Source: Oscillospiraceae bacterium
GTDB lineage: Bacteria > Bacillota_A > Clostridia > Oscillospirales > CAG-272
Direction of reading: 5' to 3'
Length of the DNA: 21,384 nt
NCBI GenBank assembly: GCA_015064195.1
Contig: SVSO01000022.1
Span: 1 to 21,384 of the forward strand
A program made the translations under genes and the position numbers. Below are positions 7,850 through 15,017 of the stretch, one piece after another; positions within the stretch are counted from its first letter, which is position 1; each line of letters starts with the position of its first letter. The notes under the pieces are model-generated. The model was given only the letters and a program-made list of their open reading frames with translations. It did not search any database and was not told where the DNA came from.

Positions 7850-9022
7850 TTATTTCAGCTCCGTGGATTTCGCCATGGAGGTGGTGCAGATCTGGAAGAA
7901 GGTCTTGCCGCGGTTGACAAGCAGCTCCTCTCCGTCGGAATCGTACAGCTTCACGGGGGAATCCTCGTTTGCCTTCTTCCATGTGATCTTCTCATAGCCG
8001 CCGGCGCTCAGGTAATAGCCCTCGCCGGTGCCGGTGGTGGTCACATCCATGTGGTTGTAGCTGTCACGGGTGCTGGCGGTGGGGCAATAGAGCAGGATCA
8101 CATTGGTGAAGGAGAGCTGCACCTTCGCCGTGTTGTCCATGTGCTTGTCGCCCTTGAACTGCCAGCGGTAGTACACGCCTGCATTCTCATCGTACTGGAA
8201 ATAAGGCTGATGAGAGCCGGAGTAGGTCACTTTGAGATATTCCGCCTTGCCGTCGTCCGGGATGACGATCTCACCGTAGGGGACAAAATCCAAGGGTGAG
8301 TCGAAATTCTTCGCAAGATCCGTTTTGTATTTGAGATACTTGATGCCGTCGGCGATCTTTTCGCCGTCGGTCATCAGGCTGTGCTCATAGCCCATGTTCT
8401 TCTGCCGCCATGCATCGCGGTAGAACATATTCGGTATGTACATATTCACGCCGTCAAGGTTGTCCACATCCCGGCTCTTTAATTCCGCATAAGCCTGCTC
8501 AGAGCCGCCGGCGTGAACATACAGCGCGTTATGATTGGCGGCGAAATCCAGATAATACTCCCGGGATGAGCGCACAGAGCCGATGACCGGCAGATTCTCC
8601 CAATCGGATGCCACCATCATGAGACGGGTCTGACCGCCTTCCACGATGCATTCGTACATGATATCCGCGTAGGAAATGCCCTCCTGGGGCGTTGCCACCT
8701 TGATGTTGTTGATCATGATCGCCACGGGACGGCGGTTGGAATAATCCTTCTCCGCCTCAAGTCCGGTGAGCGGGTTGAGAATTTCCGGCACGACGATGGG
8801 CGGCTCGGTGGTTTCGGGAGCGGCTGTGGTGGTCTCCGCCGTGGTTTCGGCAGTGGTTTCCGCCGTCGTCACCTCCTCGGTGGTATCCGGCGCAACGGTG
8901 GTGATGTCCAGCACCGGCTCTGTGGTTTCCGCCGTGGTATCCCCGCCGGTCTCACCGGAACCGCATCCCACAAGCAGAAGCGACAGCAGAAGTGCGGCGA
9001 TCAGTTTTCTATAGTTTTTCAT
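7850..9022 (-). CDS. YerB-like lipoprotein with DUF3048 domain
   Basis: This is a secreted, lipid-anchored protein of 390 residues. A signal peptide ends in the lipobox LLVGC (Cys20). A Thr/Glu-rich linker (about 29-74, several TTAE repeats) leads to the DUF3048 region, recognised from PLTGLE, NRRPVAIMINN, ISYADIMYECIVEGGQTR, IGSVRSSREYYLD and ALYVHAGGS. Its biochemical role is unknown to me; B. subtilis YerB is the reference member. The start at 9020-9022 follows GAGGAG. An upstream in-frame ATG at 9088 would precede the promoter -10 and is rejected. It is driven by a perfect consensus promoter and ends directly against spoVAF with no terminator space. Confidence 0.88.
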   Translation of the reverse strand: MKNYRKLIAALLLSLLLVGCGSGETGGDTTAETTEPVLDITTVAPDTTEEVTTAETTAETTAETTTAAPETTEPPIVVPEILNPLTGLEAEKDYSNRRPVAIMINNIKVATPQEGISYADIMYECIVEGGQTRLMMVASDWENLPVIGSVRSSREYYLDFAANHNALYVHAGGSEQAYAELKSRDVDNLDGVNMYIPNMFYRDAWRQKNMGYEHSLMTDGEKIADGIKYLKYKTDLAKNFDSPLDFVPYGEIVIPDDGKAEYLKVTYSGSHQPYFQYDENAGVYYRWQFKGDKHMDNTAKVQLSFTNVILLYCPTASTRDSYNHMDVTTTGTGEGYYLSAGGYEKITWKKANEDSPVKLYDSDGEELLVNRGKTFFQICTTSMAKSTELK

Positions 9023-9055
9023 GATTATCTCCTCACTGAATTTAAATTCCTCTAT

Positions 9056-9084
9056 ATTATATATCAAAATCGCTGAAATGTCAA
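9056..9084 (-). promoter_or_regulatory. Consensus sigma-A promoter for the yerB-like gene
   Basis: Minus strand TTGACA (9079-9084), exactly 17 bp, then TATAAT (9056-9061): a full match to the housekeeping consensus. The leader before the ATG at 9022 is about 27 nt and contains GAGGAG. Confidence 0.88.
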
Positions 9085-9165
9085 TCATAAATCGCGCCGG
9101 TTTGCGAAAAATTCATAGATATCAATATAGTTTACAATTTATATGTAGAATTTGGCGCAGCGTTA

Positions 9166-9174
9166 TGTTAAAAT
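9166..9174 (+). promoter_or_regulatory. Extended -10 promoter candidate for the gene at 9209
   Basis: The plus strand carries TGTTAAAAT, an extended -10 (TG, one base, TAAAAT). There is no good -35 at the right distance. A start near 9181 would give a short leader containing AGGAGG (9193-9198). Confidence 0.45.
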
Positions 9175-9208
9175 ATATATACATTTCACGATAGGAGGAT
9201 ACCGCAGA

Positions 9209-9478
9209 ATGTCTGCAAATCATATTATGTATCTCGGCAAGCCGCTCGTCCGTCAGGGTCAGCAGTTCTGCTGGGGCAACCCCACTGACAAGTATGTGCT
9301 TGTCCTCGGCATCATGTCCACAAAGAAGGTGGACGGCGGCGAAGTGCCGGATCAGATGCTCATCCAGATCCAGAGCACCGCTGACAAAAAGGTGGTCAAA
9401 TTCGGCACGAAAAACGGTCTGGCCGAGGCCTTTGAATACGGCGCGATCTGGCTTGATACCGAGCTGAAAAAAGCATAA
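9209..9478 (+). CDS. Small conserved-looking protein of unknown function (89 aa)
   Basis: I do not recognise a family. The protein is soluble, with no signal peptide or membrane segment. It contains alternating hydrophobic strands (YVLVLGIMSTKKV, QMLIQIQST, KKVVKFGTKN) and an acidic/aromatic C-terminus (EAFEYGAIWLDTELKK), which suggests a small beta-rich fold. It is likely a real gene because it has AGGAGG 10 nt upstream, a candidate extended -10, and a strong terminator starting 5 nt after its stop. An in-frame ATG at 9152 lies upstream of the promoter and ribosome site and is rejected. It is divergent from the yerB-like gene and probably a single-gene transcript. Confidence 0.75.
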   Translation: MSANHIMYLGKPLVRQGQQFCWGNPTDKYVLVLGIMSTKKVDGGEVPDQMLIQIQSTADKKVVKFGTKNGLAEAFEYGAIWLDTELKKA

Positions 9479-9482
9479 CAGG

Positions 9483-9515
9483 AAAAGATGCTGCACAGTG
9501 TGCAGCATCTTTTTT
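9483..9515. terminator. Bidirectional intrinsic terminator
   Basis: A 13-bp perfect stem, AAAAGATGCTGCA (9483-9495) with TGCAGCATCTTTT (9501-9513), has a 5-nt loop and a T-run to 9515. It fills the 39-bp gap between the small gene ending at 9478 and the convergent cyclophilin gene ending at 9518. It should end both transcripts, more strongly on the plus strand where the T-run is longer. Confidence 0.93.
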
Positions 9516-9517
9516 CG

Positions 9518-9994
9518 TCAGTCGTCGATCCAGATGACCTTCTTCATTTTCTGCTCATGTACGGGCTTGTCGCGGAAATCCGTCTCAACGGACGCGATCT
9601 CGTCCACGACCTCCATGCCCTCGGTGACACAGCCGAATGCCGCATACTCACCGTCAAGGAAGGTCGCATCCTCGTGGCAGATGAAGAACTGGGAGCTTGC
9701 GCTGTCCTTGACCTGCGTGCGCGCCATGGAGATGGTGCCGCGGGAATGGGAGAGATTGTTGGCCACGCCGTTGGTCTTGAATTCGCCCTTGATGGTATCC
9801 GGAGAGCCGCCCATGCCGGTGCCGGTGGGATCGCCGCCCTGGATCATAAAGCCTGCGATAACGCGGTGGAAGATGAGGCCGTCGTAAAAGCCTTCCTTCA
9901 CCAGCTTTTCAAAATTTTTGCAGGTGATGGGTGCGGACGAGGGATAGAGCTGAATTTTGATGATACCGCCGTTTTCCATTTCGATTTGTACCAT
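9518..9994 (-). CDS. Cyclophilin-type peptidyl-prolyl cis-trans isomerase
   Basis: This 158-residue cytosolic cyclophilin catalyses proline cis-trans isomerisation. It shows FHRVIAGFMIQGGDPTGTG (catalytic R44, with F49 and Q52), the SQFFI core (101-105) and LDGEYAAFG (113-121). It has no signal sequence. AAAGGAG precedes the ATG at 9994. It is the last gene of the five-gene minus-strand operon that begins with fabV, 14 bp after the aldolase-like gene, and is followed by a strong terminator. Its link to the other operon products is unclear; a general folding helper is the simplest reading. Confidence 0.93.
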   Translation of the reverse strand: MVQIEMENGGIIKIQLYPSSAPITCKNFEKLVKEGFYDGLIFHRVIAGFMIQGGDPTGTGMGGSPDTIKGEFKTNGVANNLSHSRGTISMARTQVKDSASSQFFICHEDATFLDGEYAAFGCVTEGMEVVDEIASVETDFRDKPVHEQKMKKVIWIDD

Positions 9995-10008
9995 GATGTA
10001 TTTCTCCT

Positions 10009-10692
10009 TTAAAAATTATGGTTTTCGTAAATTTTCCGCAGGAGATCCTCCTGCATTCTGGTGCCGCCCGATGCGCCGCTTTTTTGCAGCAGCTCCGTGG
10101 AAAGTGCCAGCTTTGCCAGCCGTTCCGCCTTGGCCATGCAGATGACCGACTCCTCCGGTGTATGGCCGAAGCACCACAGTCCGCCGCCATTCAGAAGCAC
10201 CGCGCCCACCTCACCGAGCAGATTCGGCTCGGCGGTGATGGTCTCTGCCAGCAGCTTGCCCATGTTCACCGGAAGCTCGCCGGCGATCTCACTGGGGGTC
10301 AGCTTGCGGGTGACGGGGATGGCGTCGCCGAACAATTCGGCGTGAAGCGTGCCGTAGGGCTTGATGGGACGTCCCGCCTGCGCGAAAATTGTGGCATAAT
10401 CCGGATAGCCCGATGCGATGGCATGGACGGACGGAAGCGCACTGTAGATCGCCGCATGAATGGCAAAATCCCGGGGAAGTGTTCCCGCGCCTTCGATGAT
10501 CTGACCGTCCGGCAGAACGATGAGCATTTCCTCCGGCGATGCGGCTTCAAGCAACGTTCCGGCCGCCGGGATCACGATCACGCCTGCCTTGCGCTCAAAG
10601 AAGCTCACAAGGCCGAGATTAAATTCCGCAAGCCCCTTCTCTGCCATAAAACGGCAGGTGTTTGCGATCTTGATTTTGACTCTGTCGTGCAT
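10009..10692 (-). CDS. Class II aldolase/AraD-fold protein lacking the zinc histidines
   Basis: This 227-residue protein aligns along its length with L-ribulose-5-phosphate 4-epimerase (AraD). Matching pieces are the YATIFAQAG helix (98-106), YGTLHAELFGDAIPVTR (113-129; GTTHADYFYGAIPCTR in E. coli AraD) and EVGAVLL (161-167). However, the HTH zinc pair of AraD is replaced by S93-G-Y95. The third zinc histidine (HSHGPF) falls on G170 in LNGGGLW, and the GN.S phosphate loop near the start reads LGLVSF. All three metal ligands are therefore absent, so ordinary class II aldolase or epimerase chemistry is not expected. The start follows AAAGGAGG, which spans the previous stop, with a 12-bp gap. 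The fold assignment is good; the function is unknown. Confidence 0.8.
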   Translation of the reverse strand: MHDRVKIKIANTCRFMAEKGLAEFNLGLVSFFERKAGVIVIPAAGTLLEAASPEEMLIVLPDGQIIEGAGTLPRDFAIHAAIYSALPSVHAIASGYPDYATIFAQAGRPIKPYGTLHAELFGDAIPVTRKLTPSEIAGELPVNMGKLLAETITAEPNLLGEVGAVLLNGGGLWCFGHTPEESVICMAKAERLAKLALSTELLQKSGASGGTRMQEDLLRKIYENHNF

Positions 10693-10704
10693 AGACAGCC
10701 TCCT

Positions 10705-11367
10705 TTACACATGAAACCGCTTGGTCAGCTCATGGCTGGTCTTGCGGTGAGAAAACATGAGCATGGCGAAGAAGCAGATGATGGACACGCTGGCCGCCGT
10801 AACCACCGGCCATTCCACATCCGACACGCCGAATATCCACAAAAACAGGGACAGCACGCCGAGAATGGCGATAAACAGCTGATAGATGGTATAGGCGCGG
10901 AATCGCTGGGGACGGATGAGGATCATGAGCAGCAGTGCCAGTGCCTCCGCGATGATGAGGGCGGGGATCACATACGTCACCGACCAGTGATGCCAGCCGG
11001 TGAGATAATCCAGCAGAACGACAAATCCGCTCACCGTGAACAGCTGGCCCATCATGATGGATGCGGGATTGGGCGTGCTTTTCAGGATGCCGATGGCACT
11101 CAGCCAGACATAAACGATGGCCGCGGCGGTGATGAATGCCCACGGATTGCCGGTGGGAACGAGATGATTGATGAGCAGGCTGGCCGCCGTGAACACGATG
11201 GCGAAAAAGGTGATCATGCGCAGCAGAAGTCCGCGGGAGAAGCGGCTTTTCACGTAAGGATAATCCTCGTCAAAGGCATCGTCAAGCAGGTCGGTCTTCA
11301 TGTCACACAGCGGGCAGTAGGGGATGTCGTTTGAAAAATTCACCTTGCAGTGACGGCAGTATCTCAT
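10705..11367 (-). CDS. Zinc-ribbon membrane protein (probable DUF6320)
   Basis: This 220-residue protein starts with a zinc ribbon of two CxxC pairs (C4/C7 and C18/C21). A short acidic link follows, then about six hydrophobic segments (roughly 50-70, 76-94, 103-122, 128-150, 158-178 and 184-205), with a basic C-terminal tail. This layout matches the DUF6320-type proteins that I recall often lying beside acyltransferases of the alcohol acetyltransferase type in Clostridia. Its ATG overlaps the stop of the upstream acyltransferase by 4 nt (ATGA), so the two are translationally coupled and probably work together at the membrane. Its biochemical role is unknown. Confidence 0.82.
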   Translation of the reverse strand: MRYCRHCKVNFSNDIPYCPLCDMKTDLLDDAFDEDYPYVKSRFSRGLLLRMITFFAIVFTAASLLINHLVPTGNPWAFITAAAIVYVWLSAIGILKSTPNPASIMMGQLFTVSGFVVLLDYLTGWHHWSVTYVIPALIIAEALALLLMILIRPQRFRAYTIYQLFIAILGVLSLFLWIFGVSDVEWPVVTAASVSIICFFAMLMFSHRKTSHELTKRFHV

Positions 11368-12698
11368 GCTTTCTTCCCCTCCTTTTTCGGTTTTTTCACC
11401 TTAGCCGGCGCAGGCGTATCGTTGGAGGACACGGTGACGGTAAGTCCCGCCTCCGAAAGATAAGACAGCATGAACTGCTCCACCGAATTATCCTCGATGG
11501 TGGAGGAAAATGCCAGTGCCGCCTGATTCTGATAGGAAATGATGGTCATCTTCTTGGGATGGCTCTCCGATGCGCCGATGAGCAGCTCGAACCGCTCCAC
11601 CCGATCCTCGATCATGGGCGGAAGCTGTACGCGGCCAAGATTGGAGAAGGTTATGGTGTAATCCTTCGCCGCGCGGCGGAAGATCTGCTGCATGACGAAA
11701 TCCTTGATGACAACCGGCACATATTTGATGCCGGGGATGCGCTCGATTGCCACGTGGCCGGTGATCTGCCGCTCGAAATATTCGCGCTTCAGGCAGTCCC
11801 GGAAGCCTTCCTTGGTGGCCTCCAGCACCATTTCAAAGGTGTCGCCCCGCTTTGGATGGACGGAGATGTTCATATGCCCGAAGAAATTGCGCAGGGTGGC
11901 CGAATCGAACATTCCCCGCAGATTCACCGGCATACTGATGACGATGGGCCGGGAACCGCTGGAGCGGCGGTAAGACGTATTGTAAATTGACCAGATGAGC
12001 AGAGCGCAGAGATATTCCGACAGGGTCGCGCCGTTTTCCTTGGCGAGACGGAGGATGCCGTCCACCGGCAGAATGGCCGTCAGCGCGCCGAGTCTGTCGC
12101 CGTCAAAGCGATAGCCGCTCAGCCGGAATGCCTCCACCTTGCGGGCTTTTTCGGATTTCTCCATCTCCCCCGATGCGCGCTGGAAGCTGTCCTCGTCGAA
12201 ATCCCGGCTGATCTTGTCCGCTTCCCAGCGGATGAACTCCTCCGGCACCTCGTCGCCGTATTTGATGTTATAATAGCAGTAAAGAATGAGCTGCATGAAG
12301 TGCATCGCACCCATGCCGTCGGACAGTGCGTGATAGATTTCAAAGCTGATGCGCTTCCGGAAATACAGCACGCGGAACAAAAATCCCCGTTCCCTGCCTT
12401 TGTAGATGGGCGCGCAGGGATAACCGCTCTCCTCCCTGACCACCGGCTTTTCGCTGTTGATATCGAAATAATACCAGAACAGCCCGCGATGGAGCTTGAG
12501 GGCGAAGGAGGGCATGATGGCCATGGCCTTTTCCACCGCCTTCTGGAGAATGTCCCGCTCCACCGGCTCACGGAGCACAGCGGTGATGCGGAACACATTA
12601 GGCGAACGGGTGGTGGTCACAGCCGGCATCAGCTTCGCGGCGTTGTCAAGTCTGTCCCAGTAGCTCTCGTCAATACCGCTTCTGCGACGGTGAGCCAT
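11364..12698 (-). CDS. Condensation-fold acyltransferase (alcohol acetyltransferase/PapA-like)
   Basis: This 444-residue protein belongs to the CoA-dependent acyltransferase superfamily. The catalytic HxxxDG motif is present as HALSDG (H123, D127, G128). Support comes from the second half, with SMPVNLRGMFDS, RNFFGHMNISVHP and the TITFSNLGRVQLPP stretch that corresponds to the usual solvent-channel motif. The C-terminus ends in a Lys/Pro-rich tail. Relatives transfer acyl groups from CoA or carrier proteins onto alcohols or amines; the substrates here cannot be read. It begins 1 nt after the fabV stop and overlaps the next gene by 4 nt. The context with an enoyl reductase suggests that it uses a saturated acyl chain, which is inference. 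Confidence 0.82.
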   Translation of the reverse strand: MAHRRRSGIDESYWDRLDNAAKLMPAVTTTRSPNVFRITAVLREPVERDILQKAVEKAMAIMPSFALKLHRGLFWYYFDINSEKPVVREESGYPCAPIYKGRERGFLFRVLYFRKRISFEIYHALSDGMGAMHFMQLILYCYYNIKYGDEVPEEFIRWEADKISRDFDEDSFQRASGEMEKSEKARKVEAFRLSGYRFDGDRLGALTAILPVDGILRLAKENGATLSEYLCALLIWSIYNTSYRRSSGSRPIVISMPVNLRGMFDSATLRNFFGHMNISVHPKRGDTFEMVLEATKEGFRDCLKREYFERQITGHVAIERIPGIKYVPVVIKDFVMQQIFRRAAKDYTITFSNLGRVQLPPMIEDRVERFELLIGASESHPKKMTIISYQNQAALAFSSTIEDNSVEQFMLSYLSEAGLTVTVSSNDTPAPAKVKKPKKEGKKA

Positions 12699-12699
12699 C

Positions 12700-13881
12700 T
12701 TAACTCACCGTGGTAAGATGCCCGACGGGAACATCGGGATCTGCATCGGCCTCATAATCCACGCCGTCGGTCATAAAGCCGAACAGCCGGAGAAATTCAC
12801 GGTCATATTCGGAAAAGTCTGCATGATCGCTGACGTTTTCGTCGGTCAGCGTCTCCCACAGTCCGGCGATGTGCGCCTGAAGATCGGCTTCCATCTCCCA
12901 GTCGTCCATGCGAAGCATTCCCTCCGCGTCAAGCTCTGCGCCGCCGTACAGCTTGTCCATCATGCGCACCATCTGCTCGATGACGCCTTCATGCGTGCCG
13001 CGCTTTTTCATCTCACCAAACAGGATTGAGATGTAGAGCGGAACCACCGGGATGGCCGCGCTGGACTGGGTGACGAGGGCTTTGTTGACGGAAATGAGGG
13101 CGCGCACACCATGCTCTGCCGCGATCTTGTCAGCGGTGGCCTTGAGATGGGCTTTTGCATGGCCGATGGTGCCATCCTTGTAGATGGCGTGGGTCAGTGC
13201 CGGGCCGATGTAGCTGTAGGCGGCGGTGGTGAAGCCCTCCGCCAGCAGTCCTTCCGCGGCCAGCTTGTCCACCCATGCCTGCCAATCCTCGCCGCCCATG
13301 ACGCGAACGGTGTCGGCGATCTCCTGCTCCGATGCCGGTTCAAGGGTCACTTCGGACAGGGCTTTGGTGCGCAGATCCACGCTTTTTCCGGTGTAGGATG
13401 CACCCACGGGCTTCAGGGTTGACGAAACGGTGGTGCCGTCTGCCAGCGTGCGCCGGGGAGCGGCCAGCGAATAGATGAGCAGATCGATCTTGCCCATATC
13501 CCGGCGGATGATCCCGCAGACCGCATCCTTGACGGCCTCGCTGTAAGCGTCGCCCATGACGTTTGCACTGTACAGACCGTGTGCGGATGCGTATTTGTCG
13601 AATGCGGCGGTGTTATACCAGCCGGCGGATGCGCATCTGCCGTTCACCGACGGCTTTTCAAATGCCACGCCGACAGTTGCCGCGCCGCCGCCGAATGCAG
13701 CCGCGATACGGGATGCCAGACCGTAGCCGGTGGAGCTGCCGATGACCAGCACATTCTTCGGCATGGTGCAGTTCGGCTTGTGCTCCAGTGTATATTTGAT
13801 CATCTGCCGCACATTCTCGTCGCATCCGATGGGATGAGCGGTGGTGCAGATGAAGCCTCGCGTTTTCGGTTCGATCTTCAT
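12700..13881 (-). CDS. fabV: FabV / trans-2-enoyl-CoA (ACP) reductase
   Basis: This 393-residue NAD(P)H-dependent reductase reduces the trans-2 double bond of enoyl-ACP or enoyl-CoA. It has the FabV/Ter hallmarks: a MKIEP.TRGFICTTAHP.GC opening, the dinucleotide loop GSSTGYGLA (48-56), EKPS...GRCASAGWYN, LIYSLAAPRR, and the catalytic Tyr-x8-Lys pair Y234/K243. Its length is normal for the family (about 395-400). It may serve fatty-acid synthesis or, like Treponema denticola Ter, butyrate-type fermentation. The start follows a GGAAGGGA site downstream of a clear promoter. It is the first gene of the five-gene operon, followed after 1 nt by the acyltransferase. Confidence 0.94.
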   Translation of the reverse strand: MKIEPKTRGFICTTAHPIGCDENVRQMIKYTLEHKPNCTMPKNVLVIGSSTGYGLASRIAAAFGGGAATVGVAFEKPSVNGRCASAGWYNTAAFDKYASAHGLYSANVMGDAYSEAVKDAVCGIIRRDMGKIDLLIYSLAAPRRTLADGTTVSSTLKPVGASYTGKSVDLRTKALSEVTLEPASEQEIADTVRVMGGEDWQAWVDKLAAEGLLAEGFTTAAYSYIGPALTHAIYKDGTIGHAKAHLKATADKIAAEHGVRALISVNKALVTQSSAAIPVVPLYISILFGEMKKRGTHEGVIEQMVRMMDKLYGGAELDAEGMLRMDDWEMEADLQAHIAGLWETLTDENVSDHADFSEYDREFLRLFGFMTDGVDYEADADPDVPVGHLTTVS

Positions 13882-13920
13882 GAGATATTCCCTTCCTTTG
13901 ACGAATTTGCAATCAGTATA

Positions 13921-13949
13921 ATTATATCACAGACTGCGCCGCAAGACAA
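13921..13949 (-). promoter_or_regulatory. Promoter of the fabV operon
   Basis: Minus strand TTGTCT (13944-13949), 17 bp, then TATAAT (13921-13926), with an extended -10 TGA directly before it. It lies about 40 bp upstream of the fabV ATG. The same TGA-TATAAT form occurs at 4801 and 17974. Confidence 0.8.
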
Positions 13950-13978
13950 GAGAGAGAATGTGAATTTTGTGAATTTTC

Positions 13979-14007
13979 TTGACTTTATCCGCCATTTCGT
14001 GTATAAT
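13979..14007 (+). promoter_or_regulatory. Plus-strand promoter pointing into the 3' end of yitT
   Basis: Plus strand TTGACT (13979-13984), exactly 17 bp, then TATAAT (14002-14007). This is as good as the confirmed-looking promoters in the window. Transcription would begin near 14014 and run antisense through the yitT-type gene. No plausible plus-strand gene follows; only a 14-codon frame starts at 14038, without a well-placed ribosome site. Confidence 0.6.
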
Positions 14008-14014
14008 GGAGGTA

Positions 14015-14872
14015 TCACATTCCCCCGGCACTGCGGGATGCAAAGCCCTCACCCGTCACCTCCGCCGCGTCCGAAACAATGACGAAGGCGGCGGCATCCA
14101 TGGCGTACACGATGGAGCGAAGCTCATGCAGCTCCCGCTTTCCGACGACACAGAGCAGCACCTGCTTTTCCTCGCCGGAATAGCCGCCCCGCCCTTCCAA
14201 TATCGTCACGCCGCGCCCCATATCGCCCATGATCTTCTCCCGGATGGCGTTGGATTTTTCCGTAATGATGATGGCCTGCACCGCCCGACGTGCGCCGGAC
14301 AGCAAAAGATCTGTCACCTTGCCCGCCGTGACCGTACAGATAAGGGAATAAAAAATGCCGGAGAAGTCCTTTGTTACGATCGCCGCGCCGAGGATGATGA
14401 CAAGATCGGCCATCATGATGACCGTTCCGCCGGAAACATTCGGCAGCAGCGGCTTGAGCAGAGTGGCGATGAGATCGGTGCCGCCGGTGGTGAAGCCCCG
14501 GGACAGGAGGATTCCCACCGCCGCGCCCATGGTGATGCCGCCGAACACACTGCAGATGAGGGGATCGGTGACGCTCACAGGGAAAATGGGCAGAAAATCG
14601 GTGGCGAGGGATGTGGCTGTTACGCCGATGATCGTGCAGATGAGAAAGCGCCGGCCATATTTTTTCGCATTCAGCAGGACGAGGGGCACATTCAGCAGGA
14701 TGATGGCGATGCCCACGGGAAAGCCGGTGAGAATGTTCAGCACGGTGGCAATGCCGGTCATGCCGCCAAGCACGATGGATGCCGGCAGTAAAAACATATT
14801 CAGTGACATGGAAAAGATCAGCGACCCGAGAATGACGGAAAAAAAGTCGCCGATAAGCTCACGTTTGTTCAT
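14015..14872 (-). CDS. YitT-family membrane protein (DUF161 plus DUF2179)
   Basis: This 285-residue membrane protein has about five or six hydrophobic segments in the first 200 residues, with the characteristic LLPASIVLGGMTGIATVLN, GFPVGIAIILLNVPLVL and SRGFTTGGTDLIA pieces. A soluble C-terminal DUF2179 domain follows (IIITEKSNAIREKI, GRGVTILEGRGGYSG, VYAMDAAAFVIVSDAAEV). The family's transported or sensed substrate is not established. The start at 14870-14872 follows GGAGG; an ATG at 14893 has no ribosome site. It has its own promoter. No terminator is seen before the fabV promoter downstream, and a plus-strand promoter opposes its 3' end. Confidence 0.9.
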   Translation of the reverse strand: MNKRELIGDFFSVILGSLIFSMSLNMFLLPASIVLGGMTGIATVLNILTGFPVGIAIILLNVPLVLLNAKKYGRRFLICTIIGVTATSLATDFLPIFPVSVTDPLICSVFGGITMGAAVGILLSRGFTTGGTDLIATLLKPLLPNVSGGTVIMMADLVIILGAAIVTKDFSGIFYSLICTVTAGKVTDLLLSGARRAVQAIIITEKSNAIREKIMGDMGRGVTILEGRGGYSGEEKQVLLCVVGKRELHELRSIVYAMDAAAFVIVSDAAEVTGEGFASRSAGGM

Positions 14873-14918
14873 AAAAAACCTCCGGAAACGCAAACGATCA
14901 AATAAAACCGACGCTACT

Positions 14919-14948
14919 ATTATATCGCACCTTCCACCGGCACGTCAA
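14919..14948 (-). promoter_or_regulatory. Promoter of the yitT-family gene
   Basis: Minus strand TTGACG (14943-14948), 18 bp, then TATAAT (14919-14924). The leader to the ATG at 14872 is about 40 nt and holds GGAGG. Confidence 0.82.
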
Positions 14949-14963
14949 GCGGGCCGCGTGAAG

Positions 14964-14996
14964 TTGGTTGGATTTTTACAGCGATTGGTTGGATTT
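14964..14996 (+). repeat. Two 12-bp direct repeats upstream of the shikimate kinase-like gene
   Basis: TTGGTTGGATTT occurs at 14964-14975 and again at 14985-14996, 21 bp apart, which is two helical turns. They lie 22-54 bp before the ATG at 15018, where a promoter or operator would be expected. A regulator binding one DNA face is plausible. No clear -10 box is seen nearby on this strand. Confidence 0.5.
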
Positions 14997-15017
14997 CAAC
15001 ACTCACAGGAGAAGCAT

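Noticed and set aside
8801..8938. Tandem-repeat-like DNA in the yerB gene
   Set aside because: It encodes a Thr/Glu-rich low-complexity linker after a lipobox. A similar linker occurs in the M23 protein (about 15996-16181). It is protein architecture, not a DNA repeat element.
14355..15017. Upstream extension of the shikimate kinase reading frame
   Set aside because: The extra residues are antisense to yitT and its promoter. The kinase fold begins exactly at the ATG at 15018 with AGGAGA before it.
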